DNA of 64,000 bases from Chloroflexota bacterium (lineage in GTDB: Bacteria; Chloroflexota; Dehalococcoidia; Lucifugimonadales; Lucifugimonadaceae): positions 40,844 to 104,843 of the forward strand of contig VXSB01000040.1 in NCBI GenBank assembly GCA_009838175.1, given 5' to 3'. Under the pieces are notes generated by a model that saw only the letters and a program-made list of their open reading frames with translations, was not told the origin of the DNA and searched no databases. Position numbers and translations under genes: made by a program. The stretch's first letter is position 1. Each line of letters starts with the position of its first letter. This document shows, one piece after another, positions 59,614-64,000 of this stretch.

Positions 59614-61335
59614 ATGGCAACGCAATCAACTCGACGCGCTGGCGCAAAGCGGAACGGTCGCGCACCGGGCAAGTGGCGATCTTGGGAAACCACCGAGGGC
59701 GTGATCCGTGCGCCCCACCGCTCCATGATGCGCGCCATGGGCATGTCCGATGCCGACATCGACGCTCCATTCGTAGGCGTCGCTTCCACCCACAACGAAG
59801 TAACTCCTTGCAACGCCGGTATCAAGCCGCTCGTCGACGAGATCAAGGTCGGCGTCCGCTCCTCCGGTGGATCACCCTTCGAATTCGGCACCATCACCGT
59901 ATCCGACGCCATCTCAATGGGCACCGAAGGTATGCGCGGCTCGCTGATAAGTCGAGAGATCATCGCCGACTCCATCGAGACCGTCTGCTTCGCCGAGCGC
60001 TACGACGGACTAGTCGCGGCGGCCGGCTGCGACAAATCCCTGCCCGGAGCCATGATGGCCATGGCCCGACTCGACATCCCATCCGTCTTCGTCTACGGCG
60101 GCTCCATCCTTCCCGGACACTGGAAAGGCGAGGACATCCAGATCCAGACCGTCTTCGAAGCCGTCGGACAGATCCAAGCCGGTCAAATGGACGAAGACGA
60201 ACTATACGGCATCGAAACCAACGCGTGCCCCGGACCCGGCTCGTGCGGCGGCATGTTCACCGCCAACACCATGTCCTCCATTGGTGAAGCCCTCGGACTC
60301 TCTCTGCCCGGCGCGGCATCCGAGCCGAACGTCGACCAGCGCAAACGTGCATCTTCTCGACATGCCGGCATCGCCGTGATGAACCTGCTGCGTAAAGGCA
60401 TCTACCCGCGCGACATCCTCACCCGCGAAGCCTTCGAAAACGCCGTAACCCTAGTTGTTGCCATGGGCGGATCGACCAACACCGCGCTCCACCTGCCAGC
60501 CATCGCACACGAAGCCGGCATCGACCTCACCCTCGACGACATTCACGCCATCTCGATGCGCACCCCGCTCATCGCCGACATGAAGCCGGGCGGCAAATAC
60601 GTCATGTTCGACCTCGACCGCGTCGGCGGCGTTCCTCTCGTCACCAAGCGACTCCTCGACGCCGGACTCATCCACGGCGACTGCATGACCGTCACAGGAC
60701 AAACCATGGCCGAAAACCTCGCCGACGTAGACCCCAATCCGGACGAAAACAACGTCGTCCGACTCGTCGAAGACCCGCTCTCCGAGAACGGTGGACTAGT
60801 CATCCTCCACGGCAATCTAGCCCCTGACGGATGCGTCCTCAAAGTCGCCGGACATCAGTTCGGCGCACGCTTCTCCGGACCAGTGAAGGTCTACGACCAG
60901 GAGGAACAGGTCATGGCCGCCCTCCAGCGACGCGAGATCGAAGCCGGAGACGTCATCGTCATCCGCTACGAAGGACCCAAAGGCGGACCCGGCATGAGAG
61001 AGATGCTGGCGGTGACGGGTGCGCTCGTCGGACAAGGCCTCGGTGAAAAGGTATACCTCATCACCGATGGACGCTTCTCCGGCGGCTCCCACGGATCCAT
61101 CATTGGACACGTCGGCCCCGAAGCCGCAGTCGGCGGCCCCATCGCCGCAGTCCAAGACGGAGACACCATCGAAATCAACCTCGACGACTTCGAGTTGAAC
61201 GTGAAGATTTCGAAAGAGGAGCTACAGAACCGATTGAGCCAGTGGCAACCCAAACCCCCATCCTACACACGGGGATCGCTGAGCAAGTACATCAAATTGG
61301 TTCAACCAGCGAGTACAGGCGCGGTTACGGGTTAA
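59614..61335 (+). CDS. ilvD: Dihydroxy-acid dehydratase (IlvD/Edd family)
   Basis: Dehydrates 2,3-dihydroxy acids in branched-chain amino-acid synthesis; FeS enzyme, 573 aa from ATG 59614 (588 aa from 59569). Cluster-binding Cys occur in '[11 protein letters not shown]', '[19 protein letters not shown]' and '[19 protein letters not shown]'; the C-terminal motif '[22 protein letters not shown]' contains the catalytic Ser. The sequence fits true IlvD well. Because it stands next to enolase-type and RraA-type genes, a role in sugar-acid dehydration, known for other IlvD/Edd members, cannot be excluded. Confidence 0.92.
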   Translation: MATQSTRRAGAKRNGRAPGKWRSWETTEGVIRAPHRSMMRAMGMSDADIDAPFVGVASTHNEVTPCNAGIKPLVDEIKVGVRSSGGSPFEFGTITVSDAISMGTEGMRGSLISREIIADSIETVCFAERYDGLVAAAGCDKSLPGAMMAMARLDIPSVFVYGGSILPGHWKGEDIQIQTVFEAVGQIQAGQMDEDELYGIETNACPGPGSCGGMFTANTMSSIGEALGLSLPGAASEPNVDQRKRASSRHAGIAVMNLLRKGIYPRDILTREAFENAVTLVVAMGGSTNTALHLPAIAHEAGIDLTLDDIHAISMRTPLIADMKPGGKYVMFDLDRVGGVPLVTKRLLDAGLIHGDCMTVTGQTMAENLADVDPNPDENNVVRLVEDPLSENGGLVILHGNLAPDGCVLKVAGHQFGARFSGPVKVYDQEEQVMAALQRREIEAGDVIVIRYEGPKGGPGMREMLAVTGALVGQGLGEKVYLITDGRFSGGSHGSIIGHVGPEAAVGGPIAAVQDGDTIEINLDDFELNVKISKEELQNRLSQWQPKPPSYTRGSLSKYIKLVQPASTGAVTG

Positions 61336-61382
61336 GGGATTCGAAAGCAAATCGATTGCGGTAGATGCGATCAACTATCTGC

Positions 61383-61388
61383 TATATT
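61383..61388 (+). promoter_or_regulatory. -10-like element (TATATT) upstream of the RraA-like pair
   Basis: TATATT in 'CTGCTATATTCACCC', 50 bp before ATG 61438 and after the ilvD stop, consistent with a separate promoter for the two RraA-like genes. Confidence 0.35.
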
Positions 61389-61437
61389 CACCCTCTAGCG
61401 GCACAGGTGATGCCGCGCCCAAAAAGTGAGGTCTGCC

Positions 61438-62148
61438 ATGCCCCTGAAAACCGTCGCTCCTGAAATCCTTGAAGGCCTTGCTGAGTTCGATTCGGCCACT
61501 GTGCAGAATGCGGCGGCGATTGTGTATGGGGGATATATCTCTGAGCACATCGACTACTCGGGGCCCGATCTGAACCCTTATCTCTACGATCTCGACGGTT
61601 CGGGTAGAGCTACCGTCGGATATGCGATGACTTCTACTTGGACGCCGTTGCATGAGCCGGTTCCGGAGGTTAGTGGTCGGCACGACTACATGGACTCGAT
61701 CGCTTACGCCAACGCGCCCACGATCGTGGTGCAGCAGGATATCGATCTGCCGCCTCGACGCGGTGCGATCATCGGCGATGGCATGGCTTACCAGATGGTG
61801 GCATTAGGCGCTGTCGGTGCGGTTACTGACGGCAACGCACGCGATGTTCCGGGTATCAAGAAGGCTGGCTTGGCCCTGTGGGCGACCGGTCGAGTTCCCG
61901 GACACGGGCCATTCAATATGATCGATCACGGTGTTCCGGTCGAGGTGGCTGGACTCCGTATCTTGCCGGGTGACATCCTCGTATGCGACGGCGACGGTGT
62001 AACCCGCGTCCCCGTAGATCAAGCCGAGGACATCTTGAAACAGGGTCACGAGGTTCGCGAGCGAGAGGGTAAGACCTTCGCCTACTTCTCGAAGCCTGGT
62101 TTCACGTTGGACGACTGGGAGAACTACAAGGCCAACGGCGTCGGATGA
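61438..62148 (+). CDS. RraA-like family protein (aldolase/regulator fold), paralog 1
   Basis: 236 aa from ATG 61438, with GAGGT 5 bp upstream. The RraA-like fold in other bacteria includes 4-hydroxy-4-methyl-2-oxoglutarate/oxaloacetate aldolases and the RNase E inhibitor RraA. The metal/pyruvate-site motif is 'GAVTDGNARDVPGIKKAGL' (G-x3-D-G-x2-R-D), followed by 'ALWATGRVPGHGPFNMIDHG' and 'VEVAGLRILPGDILVCDGDG'. N-terminus 'EILEGLAEFDSATVQNAAA' is typical. Enzymatic aldolase-type function is more likely than RNase control in this context (inference). Overlaps paralog 2 by 4 bp. Confidence 0.87.
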   Translation: MPLKTVAPEILEGLAEFDSATVQNAAAIVYGGYISEHIDYSGPDLNPYLYDLDGSGRATVGYAMTSTWTPLHEPVPEVSGRHDYMDSIAYANAPTIVVQQDIDLPPRRGAIIGDGMAYQMVALGAVGAVTDGNARDVPGIKKAGLALWATGRVPGHGPFNMIDHGVPVEVAGLRILPGDILVCDGDGVTRVPVDQAEDILKQGHEVREREGKTFAYFSKPGFTLDDWENYKANGVG

Positions 62149-62855
62149 AGACGGTCGCGCCTGAAATCCTCGAGGGTCTCGCCGATTTTGATTCGGCGAC
62201 GGTCCAGAACGCTGCCGCCATCGTGTACGGCGGCTACATATCCGAGCACATCGACTACTCCGGTCCGGACTTGAAGCCGTATCTCTGGAACCGAGACGGA
62301 TCGGGTAAAGCCGTCGTCGGATATGCGATGACATCCACTTGGATGCCTATTAATGGCATAGATGGCCGTTCGCAAGAACCGAGGGGACGCTGGGAATACT
62401 ACGACGCCATCGCAAATCTCGATGCTCCGACCATCGTCGTGCAGAAGGATATCGACACGCCTTGCCGACGCGCCGCGATCCTCGGCGATGAGATGGCGCA
62501 CCAAATGTCGGCGATCGGCGCGGTTGGAGTCGTAGTCGACGGCAACGCCCGCGACATTCCGGGCATCGATCGCGCAGGGTTGTCGCTGTGGGCGACTGGG
62601 CGTGTGCCTGGTCACGCTTACTTCGCGATGATCGATCACAGCATCCCGGTGGTTGTCGCTGGTTTGCGGGTTTTGCCGGGGGATATTCTGGTGTGCGATG
62701 GGGATGGGGTTACTCGGGTGCCGGTTGATGTTGCGGAGGATGTTCTGAAGACTGCTGCGGAGGTTCGGGAGCGGGAGGGTGCGGGTTTCGCGTATTTCTC
62801 GAAGCGGGACTTTTCGATTGAGGATTGGGAGAAGTACAAGAGGGATGGAGTATAG
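62145..62855 (+). CDS. RraA-like family protein (aldolase/regulator fold), paralog 2
   Basis: 236 aa, ATG 62145 overlapping the stop of paralog 1 (ATGA). Very similar along the whole length: 'EILEGLADFDSATVQNAAA', 'GYISEHIDYSGPDLKPYLW', 'VVVDGNARDIPGIDRAGL', 'VVVAGLRVLPGDILVCDGDG'. The active-site Gly, Asp and Arg are conserved. The pair arose by tandem duplication and may form a hetero-oligomer, since the family builds trimers or hexamers (inference). The codon use in the last third is richer in GT-ending codons than the first part. Confidence 0.87.
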   Translation: MKTVAPEILEGLADFDSATVQNAAAIVYGGYISEHIDYSGPDLKPYLWNRDGSGKAVVGYAMTSTWMPINGIDGRSQEPRGRWEYYDAIANLDAPTIVVQKDIDTPCRRAAILGDEMAHQMSAIGAVGVVVDGNARDIPGIDRAGLSLWATGRVPGHAYFAMIDHSIPVVVAGLRVLPGDILVCDGDGVTRVPVDVAEDVLKTAAEVREREGAGFAYFSKRDFSIEDWEKYKRDGV

Positions 62856-62878
62856 TTCCTACGTGAGTTGACGGTCGT

Positions 62879-62938
62879 GCACCCCTTGCGAGCGTCGCTT
62901 CGCTTGCTCGCGTCCCCCTCGCTGTGCGAGGGGGAGGG
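62879..62938 (-). repeat. Bipartite palindromic repeat, family A (inverted)
   Basis: Minus strand: CCCTCCCCCTCGCACAGCGAGGGGGACGCGAGCAAGCGAAGCGACGCTCGCAAGGGGTGCACG. Lies between the convergent RraA-like and SDR genes. Confidence 0.8.
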
Positions 62939-62943
62939 ATCGG

Positions 62944-63702
62944 TTAGCGGGTGAAGACGGGGCCTCGCATTACTTTGGCGGCGTCGCTTGCCATGAAGGT
63001 TGCGATTCTGGCGACGTCTTCGGGATCGGCGAGGTTGGCGATTGCGGCGTCGTATGCGGCTTGATCGCCGGTTATTTCGAGTTGCTGGCGGAGGTTTTCG
63101 AGGACCATCGGGGTGCGGGTTCGACCGGGTACGATGTCTTGGACGCGGATTTTGGACATGTCGATATGGCGCTGCATGACCATGGTGAATCCGTGTACGG
63201 CTCCCTTTGATGCTCCGTAGGCGTATGAGGATGAGCCTGCGGTGACGCCGGCTCCGGAAGCGGTGGTGATGATTGTTCCGCCGTTTGGTTGGTTATTCAT
63301 GTGGGTGACGACCTGTTTGGCGATGAGGTAGGTGCCTTTGAGGTTGGTGTCGAGGACGCGATCCCAGGTGACTTCTTCGAAGGATTCAATGGGTTCGAAC
63401 GCTCCGTGCAGGATGCCGGCGAAGTGGAGTAGGACGTCGATGCCTTGCATCCACTGGACGGCGGCGGCGACTCCGCCTTCGACGCTGGCGCGGTCGGCGA
63501 TGTCGACGTGCCAGCATTTGGCGATGGTCGAACCGGTAGCGGAGTTGATAGTGTTGGCAGTGTCCTGCGCTTCGGTGTCGGCAACGTCGAAGATTGCGAT
63601 AGCTTCGGCGTTGCATTCGGCGGCCATGATGGCGGTCGATCTTCCGATGCCGGTGGCGGCGCCGGTGATGATGATGCGTTTTCCGGTTAGGTCAGAGGGC
63701 AT
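62944..63702 (-). CDS. Short-chain dehydrogenase/reductase (SDR)
   Basis: NAD(P)-dependent oxidoreductase, 252 aa, classical SDR. Cofactor motif 'ITGAATGIGRS' (TGxxxGxG), 'LHFAGILHG' (NAG-like motif, here FAG), catalytic Ser in 'ITTASGAG' and Tyr-x3-Lys in 'YAYGASKGAVHGF'. The C-terminus 'VARIATFMASDAAKVMRGPVFTR' lacks the usual 'DGG' ending. It probably reduces or oxidises an intermediate made by the neighbouring enolase- or RraA-type enzymes (inference). Confidence 0.9.
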   Translation of the reverse strand: MPSDLTGKRIIITGAATGIGRSTAIMAAECNAEAIAIFDVADTEAQDTANTINSATGSTIAKCWHVDIADRASVEGGVAAAVQWMQGIDVLLHFAGILHGAFEPIESFEEVTWDRVLDTNLKGTYLIAKQVVTHMNNQPNGGTIITTASGAGVTAGSSSYAYGASKGAVHGFTMVMQRHIDMSKIRVQDIVPGRTRTPMVLENLRQQLEITGDQAAYDAAIANLADPEDVARIATFMASDAAKVMRGPVFTR

Positions 63703-63737
63703 GGTGTCGGCCTAGGTGATTCAATTCGGTTCGTTCG

Positions 63738-63744
63738 ATTTTAG
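63738..63744 (-). promoter_or_regulatory. -10-like element (CTAAAAT) of the SDR gene
   Basis: Minus strand CCCTAAAATCGAACG, 36 bp before ATG 63702. Matches the elements before the enolase-superfamily genes in sequence and approximate spacing. Confidence 0.45.
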
Positions 63745-63821
63745 GGGATATTGAATTGGGTTGAGCATGATCGGAATGATCGGTTGTGGTTGGTTTATAG
63801 GGAGCGGCTTTGCCGCCGGGG

Positions 63822-63905
63822 TGCATACCCCTGCGATCTCTTGTGTCGGTATTTTGGGCTCGCTCGCGTCCCCCTTATTTGTGTCCCATTTTGGGCGGAG
63901 GGGAG
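63822..63905 (-). repeat. Degenerate family A repeat (inverted)
   Basis: Plus-strand view: TGCATACCCCTGCGATCTC...GGGCTCGCTCGCGTCCCCCTTATTTGTGTCCCATTTTGGGCGGAGGGGAG. It keeps the order of family A parts in reverse but with decayed arms. Confidence 0.5.
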
Positions 63906-63951
63906 TTTGTTCAGGGCGTGTTTGTATGTCCACTTGGGGTGGCTTTTTGCT

Positions 63952-63979
63952 GCCGGGCCTTCCGTGGGGAAGGCCCGGC
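63952..63979. repeat. Strong inverted repeat at window end
   Basis: GCCGGGCCTTCC-GTGG-GGAAGGCCCGGC: perfect 12-bp arms, 4-base loop. The adjoining T-run (CTTTTT) is on the 5' side in plus orientation, so it is not a standard terminator in either direction. The gap 63703-64000 holds no gene that I can support. Confidence 0.6.
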
Positions 63980-64000
63980 GGCCAGGGTCTTCGGGCCCGT

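Noticed and set aside
59673-60287. 204-aa plus-strand ORF inside ilvD
   Set aside because: Out-of-frame, Arg-rich; ilvD motifs occupy the true frame.
63952-63979. Rho-independent terminator
   Set aside because: Strong stem, but the T-run lies on the wrong side for either strand.

Overview
The window looks like a chromosomal segment of a free-living, probably aquatic bacterium of the Chloroflexota, most like the SAR202 / Dehalococcoidia-related lineages. That placement is inference from gene content: lipoproteins with PTAT- or EVVKE-rich linkers, several dipeptide-type ABC systems, a run of mandelate-racemase-type enolase paralogs, tandem RraA-like proteins, a DmdA-like demethylase beside a dimethylglycine-dehydrogenase-like flavoprotein, and a soluble protein with reductive-dehalogenase-type FeS motifs. 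No rRNA or phylogenetic marker set is present, so rank and name remain open. No phage, transposase or CRISPR array is visible. Small palindromic repeats are abundant between genes and in a few places run into genes.

Layout. 1-3.9 kb: the end of one ABC peptide-type permease set (DppB fragment, DppC) plus an unusual 706-aa permease-like fusion. 3.9-11.6 kb, minus strand: a full operon of lipoprotein binding protein, DppB, DppC, DppD, DppF and a formylglycine-type sulfatase. 11.9-18.2 kb: a VCBS/ASPIC lipoprotein, a hypothetical protein, nicotinamidase, a Gfo/Idh/MocA oxidoreductase, a TIGR00266/AIM24 protein and a DUF1330 protein. 18.2-24.7 kb, minus strand: a large Lhr helicase, a small membrane protein and a hydroxyacid-oxoacid transhydrogenase-like iron alcohol dehydrogenase. 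24.8-30.7 kb, plus strand: nicotinate phosphoribosyltransferase, a DMGDH-like flavoprotein, a DmdA-like GcvT protein and hydroxypyruvate isomerase. 30.8-41.7 kb: DXP synthase, a SulP transporter, a peroxiredoxin-like gene with an in-frame TGA, a winged-helix regulator with its membrane partner and operator, a GPP34 protein, the RdhA-like FeS protein, an anchored secreted protein and a flavoprotein with a small membrane protein. 41.9 kb: tRNA-Ala(TGC). 42.2-47.4 kb: nine paralogous small lipoproteins. 47.6-54.1 kb: a third dipeptide ABC system with its binding protein divergent from BCDF. 54.3-63.7 kb: three enolase-superfamily genes, two Nudix hydrolases, an IlvD-family dehydratase, two RraA-like proteins and an SDR.

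The strongest unusual signal is at 34718-35200. A complete AhpC/TSA-like gene is interrupted only by a TGA that sits exactly at the first catalytic Cys position (GTW-TGA-SYC) and is followed at once by a 10-bp hairpin with one bulged base and a GAA loop. This is best read as a selenoprotein (UxxC) with a bacterial SECIS; ORF callers split or lose it. Other points of interest are the nine-member lipoprotein cluster (one member internally deleted, with a repeat at its 5' end), a small palindromic element nested inside three other repeat families, near-identical 3' ends of two enolase genes, and a perfect 11-bp-arm operator overlapping a promoter.

Working together (inference): the three ABC systems, the sulfatase, the flavoprotein/DmdA/Hyi cluster and the enolase-IlvD-RraA-SDR block suggest a scavenger of small organic molecules such as peptides, methylated or sulfated compounds and sugar acids. 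The substrates cannot be read from the sequence.
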